A stretch of DNA of 7,686 bases from Pseudomonadota bacterium. Lineage in GTDB: Bacteria > Pseudomonadota > Gammaproteobacteria > DAOUQR01. Of this stretch, positions 1-6,779 are shown one piece after another. The stretch lies in contig DAOUQR010000043.1 of the NCBI GenBank assembly GCA_030625525.1, positions 1-7,686 of the forward strand, read 5' to 3'. A model generated the notes under the pieces. It ran no database searches. It had not been told where the DNA came from and saw only the letters and a list, made by a program, of their open reading frames with translations. The first letter of the stretch is position 1, and the number at the start of each line of letters is the position of its first letter. Made by a program: the position numbers and the translations under genes.

Positions 1-815
1 GTTTCTTTTTCCCATAGCAATTGACATAAAACATTCATGTAGTAAGGATGTCGCTCAGTCACGGTAAATATTTTTTCCATTGACACATCACTCATCGATT
101 TTTTCCATCTTGCTTTGGCAAGTTTTTGTAAATGGTCAACATAAACTTCTGTCTCCATGCGCTCTATATTAATTGTTTGGCATAGCCTATACAAAGGACG
201 ACCTTGATCACCAAACATCTGAGCCAACAAGCGCCGATTACTTCCAGAAAAAACATAGGTAATATTTTCACTTCGCTCTACTGCATGCCTTATCGATGCC
301 TCAATGGAGTGATAATTTTTTAGTTGACTGATTTGCTGAAACTCATCCATAAAAATAACGGCTCGCCTATTGAAGTGCTTAGCCGTTTCATCTAGTTTTA
401 ATAATAAATCAGTGATGTCTTGTAGCGGACTATTTGACAAACTCAACGATAATCTCTGACCAAATGCTCCCACTGAGATTTCCGGCTTCATCTGCCTGAA
501 GATGCTAATTAATTTGTCTTTCGCTTTTTTAATGCGCGGCAATAACTCAAAAACCAGACGGCTCACTTTTGAAACCAGTTGATCTCTAACATACTCTTCA
601 TTATATGCTGCTAAAAAATCAACTGAACAATAAGGGATCTTTATTTCGTTAGCGACTTTAATCACTAAACTTGTTTTGCCATATCTTCTTGGGGCCATCA
701 GTACGCTGTGTTTATTAGACTTAACCCTATTAATTAAATAATTGCGCTCATGTTCACGATTAATAAATGCATCGCCTAATGCAATGCCTTCTGGAAAGTA
801 TTTAAGTGCATTCAT
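1..815 (-). CDS. AAA-type P-loop ATPase (COG1672-like), C-terminus cut by window edge
   Basis: I translated this minus-strand frame by hand: it is open from ATG at 815-813 to the window edge, giving 271 complete codons without a stop. Residues 41-49 (APRRYGKTS) form a Walker A loop, and the 'PRRYGKTS' form is typical of the archaeal-ATPase-like AAA family (PF01637/COG1672). Residues 153-162 (VIFMDEFQQI) are Walker B with D157 and E158. YVFSGSNRRLL (187-197) fits the sensor-1 strand. The N-terminal segment GDAFINREHERNYL is the usual family lead-in. A winged-helix or other effector domain normally follows but lies outside the window. The start is supported by AAAGG at 826-822, 6 nt upstream; the ATG at 820-818 is followed at once by a stop. 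A sigma70-type promoter lies just upstream. The cellular role of this family is mostly unknown, and such ATPases are often sporadically distributed. Function beyond ATP binding and hydrolysis is not claimed. Confidence 0.88.
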   Translation of the reverse strand, partial: MNALKYFPEGIALGDAFINREHERNYLINRVKSNKHSVLMAPRRYGKTSLVIKVANEIKIPYCSVDFLAAYNEEYVRDQLVSKVSRLVFELLPRIKKAKDKLISIFRQMKPEISVGAFGQRLSLSLSNSPLQDITDLLLKLDETAKHFNRRAVIFMDEFQQISQLKNYHSIEASIRHAVERSENITYVFSGSNRRLLAQMFGDQGRPLYRLCQTINIERMETEVYVDHLQKLAKARWKKSMSDVSMEKIFTVTERHPYYMNVLCQLLWEKE

Positions 816-848
816 CACATACCTTTGTATCACATGGTTTTATGTGAT
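814..848 (-). promoter_or_regulatory. Dyad plus third half-site (ATCACAT/ATGTGAT) at ATPase leader; candidate operator or RNA hairpin
   Basis: On the plus strand ATCACAT at 829-835 and ATGTGAT at 842-848 form a perfect 7-bp inverted repeat around GGTTTT. A third copy, ATCACAT, lies at 814-820 and overlaps the start codon. The dyad begins 3 bp downstream of the predicted -10 hexamer, where a repressor would block transcription. In RNA, the upstream arm could pair with either downstream copy, and pairing with the second would hide the start region and loop out the Shine-Dalgarno sequence. The repeats are seen directly; the regulatory role is inferred. Confidence 0.4.
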
Positions 849-851
849 GAC

Positions 852-880
852 ATCATATGCGATAAGATAGGATATATCAA
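852..880 (-). promoter_or_regulatory. Predicted sigma70 promoter of the AAA ATPase gene
   Basis: On the minus strand TTGATA (880-875) is followed after exactly 17 nt by TATGAT (857-852). Both hexamers are one mismatch from consensus and the spacing is ideal. Transcription would start near 845, leaving a leader of about 30 nt before the ATG at 815. The dyad repeat at 829-848 would sit directly over the start site. Confidence 0.6.
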
Positions 881-990
881 GCATTCTGACAGCTCAATAT
901 AAATGCGGTCTCAAGCACCATTGACGGTAATCAACTCCACACAATAATCATCGATCGTTCGCGTGTCACCATCATGCGCGGCTGTGAATT

Positions 991-1013
991 GGGTCAGGCC
1001 TTAGGCCTGACCC
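991..1013. repeat. Perfect 23-bp palindrome downstream of htpG (REP-like or terminator-like hairpin)
   Basis: GGGTCAGGCC (991-1000) and GGCCTGACCC (1004-1013) flank TTA, whose outer bases also pair. The result is an 11-bp perfect stem around one central base. It starts 12 nt past the htpG stop and could stop htpG transcription or protect the mRNA end, but no U-run follows it on either strand, so it is not a canonical intrinsic terminator. GC-rich palindromes of this kind in intergenic DNA are often members of dispersed REP-type families; only one copy is visible here. The rest of the 816-1025 spacer holds the ATPase promoter and no convincing gene. Confidence 0.6.
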
Positions 1014-1025
1014 CTGGAGGTCGAT

Positions 1026-2951
1026 TTACTTAACTAATTCTAACAACATTTCATTTAAGCGATGAATGAACTGTGCAGGATTGTCTAATTGCCCGCCTTC
1101 AGCTAATACCGCTTGGTCGAATAAGATGTTCGTCATATCTGCAAAGCGTTCATCGTCGGCTTCAACTTGCAAACGTTGTAATAACGGATGTGTTGGGTTG
1201 AGTTCGAAGATGGGTTTGCTTGCTGGCATGGCTTGACCGGCGGCTTGCATGATGCGTTGCATTTCACGTCCCATGTCGTGTGAATCAGCGACAATACAGG
1301 CAGGTGAGGAGGTTAAACGATGGGTGATACGTACTTCTTTGACTTTATCTTTTAACACGTCTGTCACTTGCTTGATCACACTTTCGAATGCTTCTTCTTG
1401 TTTTTTAACTTCTTCTTTTTCTTGAGTGTCTTCGAGTTCACCTAAATCTAATTCGCCTTTGGTGACCGATGCTAAATGTTTGCCATCAAAATCAGATAAG
1501 TGTGACGCCAACCATTCATCGATGCGATCGCTTAACAAGATCACTTCGATGCCTTTTTTGCGGAAGATTTCTAAATGCGGTGAATTTTTTGCAGCCGTGA
1601 AATTTTCAGCCGTGATGTAATAAATCTTATCTTGGCCTTCTTTCATACGACTCACATAGTCAGTCAGTGAAACGGTTTGGGTTGCCTCATCTGTCTGCGT
1701 GGTTGCAAATCGTAATAATTTTGCGACTTGTTCTTTGTTAGCAAAATCTTCAATCGGACCTTCTTTCAAACATAAACCAAATTCATTCCAAAATTCTTGG
1801 TATTGCTCCGGCTTTTGTTTTGCCATTTTGTCCAACGAACCCAAAACGCGTTTAATACACCCTTTACGAATGGTTTCAACTTGTTTGTTGTCTTGCAAAA
1901 TTTCACGCGAAACGTTTAAGGGTAAATCAGCAGAGTCGACTATCCCTTTAACAAAACGCAAATAGCGCGGTAAAAATTGCTCGGCATCGTCCATCACGAA
2001 AACACGTTTCACATACAGTTTTAAACCCTGACTGGATTCTTGTTGCCATAAATCAAACGGCGCACGTTTTGGAATATACAACAAACTAATATATTGGCTT
2101 TTACCTTCCACATGATTATGTGTCCACGCTAATGGCTCTTCAAAATCATGACTGATGTGTTTATACAATTCTTTATATTCGTCTTCTTTAACTTCTGATT
2201 TTTGCAATGTCCATAAAGCGGTTGCTTTATTCACTGATTCATATTCAGGTGCGGCTTTTTCAACTTTCTCTTCACCTTCTTCCACCTCAGCAGCAGGCTC
2301 TTCCGCTTTCAACATGCTGATAGGCCAATTAATATGATCGGAATATTTTCGAATAATATTACGCAAACGGTAGTCATCTAAAAATTCATTTTCGTCTTTT
2401 TTCAAATGCAAAGTAATTTCAGTGCCGCGAACAGGCTTAACAATGGTTTCTAATTGATATTCACCACTACCATCCGATTCCCAGCGCACACCTAAGTCAG
2501 CAGCTTCACCAGCTTTACGCGTTTTAACCACAACTTTATCTGCAATGATAAAGGCAGAATAAAAGCCCACACCAAATTGACCAATCAAATTGGAATCTTT
2601 TGCTTGCTCACCGGTGAGTTTGGATAAAAATTCTTTGGTTCCTGATTTAGCAATCGTACCTAAGTTAGCAACAACATCATCACGATTCATCCCAATCCCA
2701 TTATCACGCACCGTAATTGTGTGTGCGTCCGAATTGAAATCAACCCGTATACCCAAGTCGGCGTCATCGCCATATAACTTATCATTCGATAAGGCTAAAA
2801 AACGCAGCTTATCTAAAGCATCTGATGAGTTTGAGACAAGCTCACGCAGAAAAATTTCTTTGTTACTATAAAGAGAGTGAACAACTAAGTGTAAGAGCTC
2901 TTTAACTTCTGTTTCAAACCCTAAGGTTTGTTTATTGGCTTCAACAGTCAT
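1026..2951 (-). CDS. htpG: HtpG, bacterial Hsp90 molecular chaperone
   Basis: The product is a 641-residue cytosolic ATP-dependent chaperone, slightly longer than E. coli HtpG (624). It acts as a dimer in refolding and maturation of client proteins under heat and other stress. The N-terminal GHKL ATPase domain shows [18 protein letters not shown] with catalytic E37 and Mg/ATP-ligand N41, then DNGIGM (83-88), [13 protein letters not shown] (97-109) and the lid glycines in [12 protein letters not shown] charged Glu/Lys-rich segment around residues 217-240 links to the middle domain, which has [17 protein letters not shown] and the [11 protein letters not shown] motif carrying the conserved arginine. 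The C-terminal dimerisation domain is complete. The ATG at 2951-2949 has GAGGA about 10 nt upstream (on the minus strand), and a heat-shock-like promoter lies further up. The gene is transcribed away from the divergent cytochrome b561 gene and appears monocistronic. Assignment is certain from the motifs. Confidence 0.98.
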   Translation of the reverse strand: MTVEANKQTLGFETEVKELLHLVVHSLYSNKEIFLRELVSNSSDALDKLRFLALSNDKLYGDDADLGIRVDFNSDAHTITVRDNGIGMNRDDVVANLGTIAKSGTKEFLSKLTGEQAKDSNLIGQFGVGFYSAFIIADKVVVKTRKAGEAADLGVRWESDGSGEYQLETIVKPVRGTEITLHLKKDENEFLDDYRLRNIIRKYSDHINWPISMLKAEEPAAEVEEGEEKVEKAAPEYESVNKATALWTLQKSEVKEDEYKELYKHISHDFEEPLAWTHNHVEGKSQYISLLYIPKRAPFDLWQQESSQGLKLYVKRVFVMDDAEQFLPRYLRFVKGIVDSADLPLNVSREILQDNKQVETIRKGCIKRVLGSLDKMAKQKPEQYQEFWNEFGLCLKEGPIEDFANKEQVAKLLRFATTQTDEATQTVSLTDYVSRMKEGQDKIYYITAENFTAAKNSPHLEIFRKKGIEVILLSDRIDEWLASHLSDFDGKHLASVTKGELDLGELEDTQEKEEVKKQEEAFESVIKQVTDVLKDKVKEVRITHRLTSSPACIVADSHDMGREMQRIMQAAGQAMPASKPIFELNPTHPLLQRLQVEADDERFADMTNILFDQAVLAEGGQLDNPAQFIHRLNEMLLELVK

Positions 2952-2988
2952 CTTGATTACGTCCTCATATGTTTAATCAGTGTGACGC

Positions 2989-3017
2989 AATATAGTGGTT
3001 GGATTGAAAATTTCAAG
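2989..3017 (-). promoter_or_regulatory. Predicted htpG promoter, overlapping sigma32-like and sigma70-like elements
   Basis: On the minus strand CTTGAAA at 3017-3011 matches the sigma32 -35 consensus exactly. A C-rich/AT -10 region (CCACTATA, 2998-2991) follows after 12 nt and is a weaker match to the sigma32 -10 (CCCCAT-like). The same stretch also reads as sigma70: TTGAAA (3016-3011), 16 nt, TATATT (2994-2989). Transcription would begin about 30 nt upstream of the htpG start codon. HtpG is a known sigma32 regulon member in enterobacteria, so heat-shock control is expected; it has not been shown for this sequence. Confidence 0.55.
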
Positions 3018-3053
3018 TATACTCGGCGTATTAAAATCAAATGGGAGCAGAAA

Positions 3054-3593
3054 ATGTCGCTCAAAAACACCGAAAACTCATACGGTGTTGTAACTAAGTG
3101 GCTTCATTGGACGGTATCCATACTGGTTATATCCCTCGTCATTGCTGGCTTTAGCTTCGATTTCATCAACGACAAACCGACCTTACATCAAGTCGTTATG
3201 TTGCATAAATCATTTGGTTTGATTGTTTTAGGATTAATGGTCTTACGCTTGCTCTGGCGCTGGCAGAATACTCGACCAACGTTGCCTGGCCCAATGCCAC
3301 TTTGGGAAGTGATATTGGAGCGCTCGACGCACTTTCTCTGGTATGTGGTGTTATTGTTGATGCCGCTTAGTGGTTGGATGATGGCAACAGCGGCAGGTAA
3401 AGCACCCAATTTTTTTAATTGGGTCGCTCTTTCAATGCCCGGTGTTGCCAAAAATGATGGGCTCAAACATTTTGCTCATGAAACTCACGAGATCCTCGCG
3501 TTTGTTATTGTGGCCCTGTTTATACTGCATGTCGCTGGGGCACTCAAACATCATTTCATTAATCGCGATAACGTACTGCGTCGAATGCTATAA
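3054..3593 (+). CDS. Cytochrome b561 (CybB/COG3038 family), di-haem inner-membrane protein
   Basis: A 179-residue four-helix membrane protein of the bacterial cytochrome b561 family, which carries two b haems and moves electrons between the quinone pool and other acceptors; CybB of E. coli is described as a superoxide:ubiquinone oxidoreductase. Haem-ligand candidates are H18 (TKWLHW), H51 (LHKSFG), H145 (HETHE) and H159 (LFILHVAG), one set per helix as in the family. Other hallmarks are LRLLWRW (64-70), PLSGWMM (104-110) and the C-terminal ALKHHFINRDNVLRRML. Hydrophobic segments lie at about 18-38, 50-68, 94-114 and 147-167. I chose ATG 3054 because GGGAG (3043-3047) lies 6 nt upstream and the family begins just here. 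The frame is open to an ATG at 2928, but that extension would overlap htpG and its promoter. It is divergent from htpG and convergent with rpoS. The exact electron partner cannot be told. Confidence 0.93.
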   Translation: MSLKNTENSYGVVTKWLHWTVSILVISLVIAGFSFDFINDKPTLHQVVMLHKSFGLIVLGLMVLRLLWRWQNTRPTLPGPMPLWEVILERSTHFLWYVVLLLMPLSGWMMATAAGKAPNFFNWVALSMPGVAKNDGLKHFAHETHEILAFVIVALFILHVAGALKHHFINRDNVLRRML

Positions 3594-3604
3594 AGGCACT
3601 CGAT

Positions 3605-4630
3605 TTATTCGGAATAAAACGAATCGATGGTAATTCCGGTTCGCTCGATTAGACGTCGTAAGCAACGCATCCCGTCGATCTGAATTTGTCGAACTCGCTC
3701 ACGGGTTAAACCGATATCTTTCCCAACCTGCTCTAAGGTCGCACGTTCGTGACCTAACAGTCCAAATCGTTTTGAAATCACATCGCGCTGAACCATCGAC
3801 AGCTGCAATAAGCATGTTTCAATCTGCTTACTTACCGTGTCATCTTCTAGTACAGTCAAGGGATCGACAGCAGTCTCATCAGGAATGGTGTCTAAGAGAG
3901 ATTTTTTTTCATCATAGCCAACAGGGGAATCAACGGAAGCAATTTTTTCACCTAAATTGATAAAGCGTTTCACGTCTTCAATCGGCTTATCTAACATGTC
4001 GGCGATTTCTTCAGGTGTCGGCTCATGATCCAATTTTTGCATGAGCTGTCTCGCGGCTCGCATATACACGTTAATTTCTTTGAGTATATGGATTGGCAGA
4101 CGAATAGTACGGCATTGATTCATAATACCGCGCTCAATAGTTTGGCGGATCCACCAAGTTGCGTACGTTGAAAAGCGAAAGCCACGTTCAGGATCAAATT
4201 TTTCAACCGCGCGAATTAAACCTAAGTTGCCTTCTTCAATGAGATCCAACATGTCCATGCCACGATTGATATAACGTCGTGCGATTTTAACCACTAAGCG
4301 CAGATTGCTTTCAATCATGCGTTTACGTGCGGACTCGTCACCTTTGATGGAGCGGCGAGCGAAATACACTTCTTCTTCGGCAGTTAACAGCGGTGAAAAA
4401 CCTATTTCACTTAAATAAATTCGGGTTGCATCAACCGATTTATCCAATTGCCGCGTTGGATTGCGGACTAATTTGGGCGCTTTTTCGACCGCGGCTTGAG
4501 GTGCCGCTTCAACCACGTCATCTTCAACCACGTCATCTTCAACTAATTCAACCTCTTCAATAACAGCCTCATTCAGATTCATATCATCTGTCACTTCAAT
4601 TTCAAACTCAGATTCCACTTGCTGGTTCAT
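3605..4630 (-). CDS. rpoS: RNA polymerase sigma factor RpoS (sigma38)
   Basis: The 341-residue protein is the general stress and stationary-phase sigma factor (E. coli RpoS is 330). It lacks the long region 1.1 insert of RpoD. Residues 1-60 are an acidic, low-complexity leader. Region 1.2 follows at about 66-98 ([20 protein letters not shown]). Region 2 at 105-172 contains [20 protein letters not shown] and [20 protein letters not shown]. Region 3 includes [16 protein letters not shown], where K184 aligns without gaps to E. coli K173, the RssB contact. Region 4 ends with the helix-turn-helix [20 protein letters not shown]. RpoS rather than RpoD or RpoH is supported by region 3 and by synteny, since nlpD lies directly upstream. 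The start ATG has AGGGTGAG close upstream, and the gap to the nlpD stop is 25 nt. In E. coli a major rpoS promoter lies inside nlpD; none was recognised here. The stop codon is 11 bp from the convergent cytochrome b561 stop. Confidence 0.97.
   Translation of the reverse strand: MNQQVESEFEIEVTDDMNLNEAVIEEVELVEDDVVEDDVVEAAPQAAVEKAPKLVRNPTRQLDKSVDATRIYLSEIGFSPLLTAEEEVYFARRSIKGDESARKRMIESNLRLVVKIARRYINRGMDMLDLIEEGNLGLIRAVEKFDPERGFRFSTYATWWIRQTIERGIMNQCRTIRLPIHILKEINVYMRAARQLMQKLDHEPTPEEIADMLDKPIEDVKRFINLGEKIASVDSPVGYDEKKSLLDTIPDETAVDPLTVLEDDTVSKQIETCLLQLSMVQRDVISKRFGLLGHERATLEQVGKDIGLTRERVRQIQIDGMRCLRRLIERTGITIDSFYSE
4511..4540. repeat. 15-bp perfect tandem duplication inside the rpoS 5' region
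   Basis: The unit AACCACGTCATCTTC occurs twice head to tail (4511-4525 and 4526-4540), and the first three bases of a further copy follow. In the protein it encodes a repeated five-residue acidic unit (EDDVV twice, residues 31-40) in the disordered N-terminal leader of RpoS. The unit length is a multiple of three, so slippage would add or remove five residues without a frameshift. Confidence 0.85.
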
Positions 4631-4655
4631 GGTCTCACCCTAGGTTTAGTTATCA

Positions 4656-5372
4656 TCACTTTAAGTAGCGTTTTGGATCGACAGGTTTACCTGCTTTTCG
4701 AATTTCGAAATGCAATTTAACCCGATTCGTTCCGCTACTTCCCATCCTGGCAATCGCCTGTCCTGCTTTGACGTACTGTCCTTCTTTCACCAAATTACGC
4801 TCGTTATGACCATAGGCACTCAGGTAATTACTATTATGTTTAATAATAATCAAATTACCGTAGCCTGGTAAGCCATGACCGCTGTAGGCAACCCTACCTT
4901 TTGCGGTTGCTCGAATAACTTGGTTGCGTCGACCAGCGATATCGATGCCTTTGCTTCGTTGTGCTGGTGCATAGTTTCTCAATATACGTCCTCGAGTCGG
5001 CCACTGCCAGCGAGTCACTCGCGGCTTTACAGCTCTCACTCTTGCCTTATTAGACGCATATTTTCGAGAATAGTTCCCTCTAATATGTGATTTTTTTACT
5101 GTTTTTCTAGATTTTTTTGCTTTCTTTGCACTAACCCTTAATTTTTGGCCTATTTTTAACGCATAGGGTGCTCTTAAGCCATTGATTTTTGCAAGTTGAC
5201 GATAATCTAAATCATAGCGCCATGCAATAGCGTACAGCGTTTCACCTTCGCGAACACGATGATAACCACGCGAATTGAGTGCTTGGTGCCAAGCCTCCGC
5301 CACCGGTGCTAATGCTGTCGGACCACTACAGGCCGATAACAGTATACATAAACAGAGCCACAGGATGCGCAG
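4656..5372 (-). CDS. nlpD: NlpD-type lipoprotein: LysM plus degenerate M23 (LytM) domain; probable CTG start
   Basis: NlpD-family proteins are outer-membrane lipoproteins that bind peptidoglycan and activate an N-acetylmuramoyl amidase (AmiC in E. coli) during cell separation. From CTG 5372 the product is 238 residues. MRILWLCLCILLSAC is a short signal peptide with lipobox LLSAC and lipidated C15, and S16 at +2 favours the outer membrane. A LysM domain spans about 37-80 (YHRVREGETLYAIAWRYDL). A strongly basic Lys/Arg linker covers 81-120. The LytM/M23 domain is at about 125-236, with KGIDIAG (141-147), GYGNLIIIKH and LHFEIR (220-225). As in E. coli NlpD, the first zinc-ligand histidine is missing before GIDIAG and the HxH motif reads HFE, so it should be catalytically dead. 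No ATG, GTG or TTG precedes the lipobox in frame; the first conventional start, GTG 5303, would remove the whole signal peptide. The gap to yqaA is 3 nt, and rpoS follows after 25 nt. Family assignment is firm; the start is inferred. Confidence 0.92.
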   Translation of the reverse strand: MRILWLCLCILLSACSGPTALAPVAEAWHQALNSRGYHRVREGETLYAIAWRYDLDYRQLAKINGLRAPYALKIGQKLRVSAKKAKKSRKTVKKSHIRGNYSRKYASNKARVRAVKPRVTRWQWPTRGRILRNYAPAQRSKGIDIAGRRNQVIRATAKGRVAYSGHGLPGYGNLIIIKHNSNYLSAYGHNERNLVKEGQYVKAGQAIARMGSSGTNRVKLHFEIRKAGKPVDPKRYLK

Positions 5373-5384
5373 AACTCACCCCCT
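5370..5384 (-). promoter_or_regulatory. Shine-Dalgarno and CTG initiation region of nlpD
   Basis: On the minus strand AGGGGGTG (5384-5377) overlaps the last sense codons and TGA of yqaA. It is followed by AGTT and then CTG (5372-5370), a good match and spacing to the anti-SD end of 16S rRNA. The CTG is the second codon after the in-frame yqaA TGA; the only earlier codon is GTT. This supports a non-canonical CTG start coupled to the end of yqaA translation. Confidence 0.5.
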
Positions 5385-5960
5385 AAAATGATAAAAAAGG
5401 TAAAGAGCGAATAAAATCACGACACAAGCCCAACCTATCAAATCAATATAACGATGAATTCCCCGCTGTAATTTTTCACCACCCCACAACATTAATGCTG
5501 AGACGAGAAAAAAGCGTAGTCCGCGACTAACAATTGAAGCGAATAAAAAAGGCAAAAAGGCCATGCGCATCAAGCCAGCCGTGATCGTGAAAACCTTATA
5601 AGGGATCGGTGAAAATCCAGCAATGAACACCACCCAAAATCCCCAGAGTCGAAACCAGCTTTCCACCTGATGAAAACTATCCATATAGCCAAGGTAAGCG
5701 AGGTAAGGCTGAATAATTTGAAAAAAGAATACGCCTATGAAGTAGCCAAAAATCCCACCCAATACTGAACATAAGGTGGTTAACAAAGCAAAGTGCCAAG
5801 CTTTTTGCGGCTTTGCTAAATTCATACTCATTAACATGACATCCGGCGGGACAGGAAAAAACGATGATTCCGCAAAACTCACACCCGCAAGATAGTACGG
5901 CGCATGAGGATGCGCCGCCCAACGTAAAACTTTTTCATATAACCACGAAAAAATTCTCAC
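5376..5960 (-). CDS. yqaA: YqaA-type DedA/VTT-family inner-membrane protein
   Basis: A 194-residue polytopic protein of the DedA/SNARE-associated (VTT, PF09335) superfamily, YqaA branch (COG1238). Members are linked to lipid-carrier or phospholipid transport and membrane homeostasis, but the substrate of the YqaA branch is not established. Recognisable motifs are FAESSFFPVPPDVMLM (29-44) with acidic E31 and D40, the glycine-rich GGIFGYFIG (68-76), GFSPIPYKVFTITAG (115-129) with the re-entrant proline motif, and SIVSRGLRFF (142-151) with conserved arginines. Hydrophobic stretches at about 57-84, 106-131, 134-160 and 172-190 fit a membrane protein. It starts at GTG 5960-5958, preceded by GGAG inside the 3' end of surE and only 3 nt after the surE TAG, so coupled translation is likely. 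It is longer than E. coli YqaA (142 aa), which resembles the YqaA proteins found near surE/nlpD in other gammaproteobacteria. Its stop overlaps the nlpD ribosome binding site. Confidence 0.9.
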   Translation of the reverse strand: MRIFSWLYEKVLRWAAHPHAPYYLAGVSFAESSFFPVPPDVMLMSMNLAKPQKAWHFALLTTLCSVLGGIFGYFIGVFFFQIIQPYLAYLGYMDSFHQVESWFRLWGFWVVFIAGFSPIPYKVFTITAGLMRMAFLPFLFASIVSRGLRFFLVSALMLWGGEKLQRGIHRYIDLIGWACVVILFALYLFYHFRG

Positions 5961-5963
5961 CTG

Positions 5964-6716
5964 CTACCACTCCAAATTGGCCATCCACCCAGACAGCTGG
6001 TCGAAAGAACTGTAATGGGTTAAATCTAAATGCAATGGTGTCACGCTGATTTTTTTGTTTTGGACAGCGTGAAAATCGGTACCCGGTCCTGCATCTTGCT
6101 CGAGTCCCGGAGGACCGATCCAATAAATTGTATTACCGCGTGGATCCGTTTGGATAATGGTGGGCTCTGCAATATGGCGCGTTCCTAAACGGGTGATTTC
6201 AATGCCCTGAATTTCAGAAAGAGGAATATCGGGTACATTAACATTTAAAATCGTATGCGCGGCGATAGGCTCCTTATCTAAACGCTGTACCATATTTTTC
6301 ACAATAGTCGCTGCTGTATCATAATGTTCGGGCGCATCACCCACCAGTGAAACCGCAATCGCAGGCAACCCCAAAAACCGCCCTTCCATCGCGGCCGCAA
6401 CCGTGCCCGAATAAAAAATATCATCACCTAAATTTGCACCGTTATTAATACCGGAAACTACGATATCAATTTCATCTTCAAACAAACCCGTCATCGCTAA
6501 ATGGACACAATCGGTCGGCGTGCCTTCGACACTGATATGACCATTCGGGTTTTCTCGAAGACGCAAAGGTCGCGTCAAAGACAACGAGTTACTTGCGCCA
6601 CTACGATTACGATCAGGTGCTACCACTCGTATTGTCGCAATAGACTCCAGTGTACTAGCCAAAGTTCTAATCCCAGGCGCCATCACACCATCATCGTTAC
6701 TCACTAAAATCCGCAT
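5964..6716 (-). CDS. surE: SurE, survival 5'/3'-nucleotidase
   Basis: The 250-residue cytoplasmic metal-dependent phosphatase dephosphorylates nucleoside monophosphates (and exopolyphosphate in some bacteria) and supports stationary-phase survival. The N-terminus [16 protein letters not shown] carries metal ligands D8 and D9; S39 in [12 protein letters not shown] and N91 in [12 protein letters not shown] complete the canonical set (N95 is also conserved). [11 protein letters not shown] (64-74) and [11 protein letters not shown] (101-111 region) are further family signatures. Length matches the family (about 250). The start ATG 6716-6714 has AAGGA 7 nt upstream, and a consensus -10 lies further up. 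It is the first gene of the surE-yqaA-nlpD-rpoS operon. The pcm gene (protein L-isoaspartate methyltransferase) that commonly follows surE is absent here. Confidence 0.97.
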   Translation of the reverse strand: MRILVSNDDGVMAPGIRTLASTLESIATIRVVAPDRNRSGASNSLSLTRPLRLRENPNGHISVEGTPTDCVHLAMTGLFEDEIDIVVSGINNGANLGDDIFYSGTVAAAMEGRFLGLPAIAVSLVGDAPEHYDTAATIVKNMVQRLDKEPIAAHTILNVNVPDIPLSEIQGIEITRLGTRHIAEPTIIQTDPRGNTIYWIGPPGLEQDAGPGTDFHAVQNKKISVTPLHLDLTHYSSFDQLSGWMANLEW

Positions 6717-6750
6717 TATTTATTCCTTATGCTATGCTTTATCGCATGTG

Positions 6751-6756
6751 ATTATA
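6751..6756 (-). promoter_or_regulatory. Candidate -10 element of the surE operon promoter
   Basis: On the minus strand TATAAT (6756-6751) is a perfect sigma70 -10 hexamer about 35 nt upstream of the surE start codon. No good -35 is seen at 16-18 nt spacing (best GTATCA, 6779-6774), so the promoter may need an activator or be weak. It lies in the 63-bp spacer shared with the divergent hydrolase gene. Confidence 0.4.
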
Positions 6757-6779
6757 TGTAAAACATGAGTAGATGATAC

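Noticed and set aside
1426..2871. Plus-strand open frames opposite htpG (for example 1699-1965 and 2590-2871)
   Set aside because: Their translations show no family motifs and lie antisense to a strongly conserved gene; they are shadows.
2928..3053. N-terminal 42-residue extension of the cytochrome b561 frame
   Set aside because: It overlaps the htpG start and promoter, has no SD, and the family begins at the ATG 3054 that has GGGAG 6 nt upstream.
3601..3626. Possible bidirectional terminator between the cytochrome b561 gene and rpoS (TTTATTC/GAATAAA, 7-bp arms)
   Set aside because: The stem is short and AT-rich, overlaps the rpoS coding end, and has no U-run beyond it on either strand.
5301..5303. 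GTG 5303 as the nlpD start
   Set aside because: It would discard an in-frame signal peptide and lipobox; there is no good SD near it, whereas CTG 5372 has one.
6745..6766. ATGTGAT copy (6746-6752) and CATGT/ACATG inverted pair upstream of surE, resembling the ATPase operator half-site
   Set aside because: A single 7-mer and a 5-bp inverted pair are expected by chance in AT-rich spacer; no dyad like that at 829-848.
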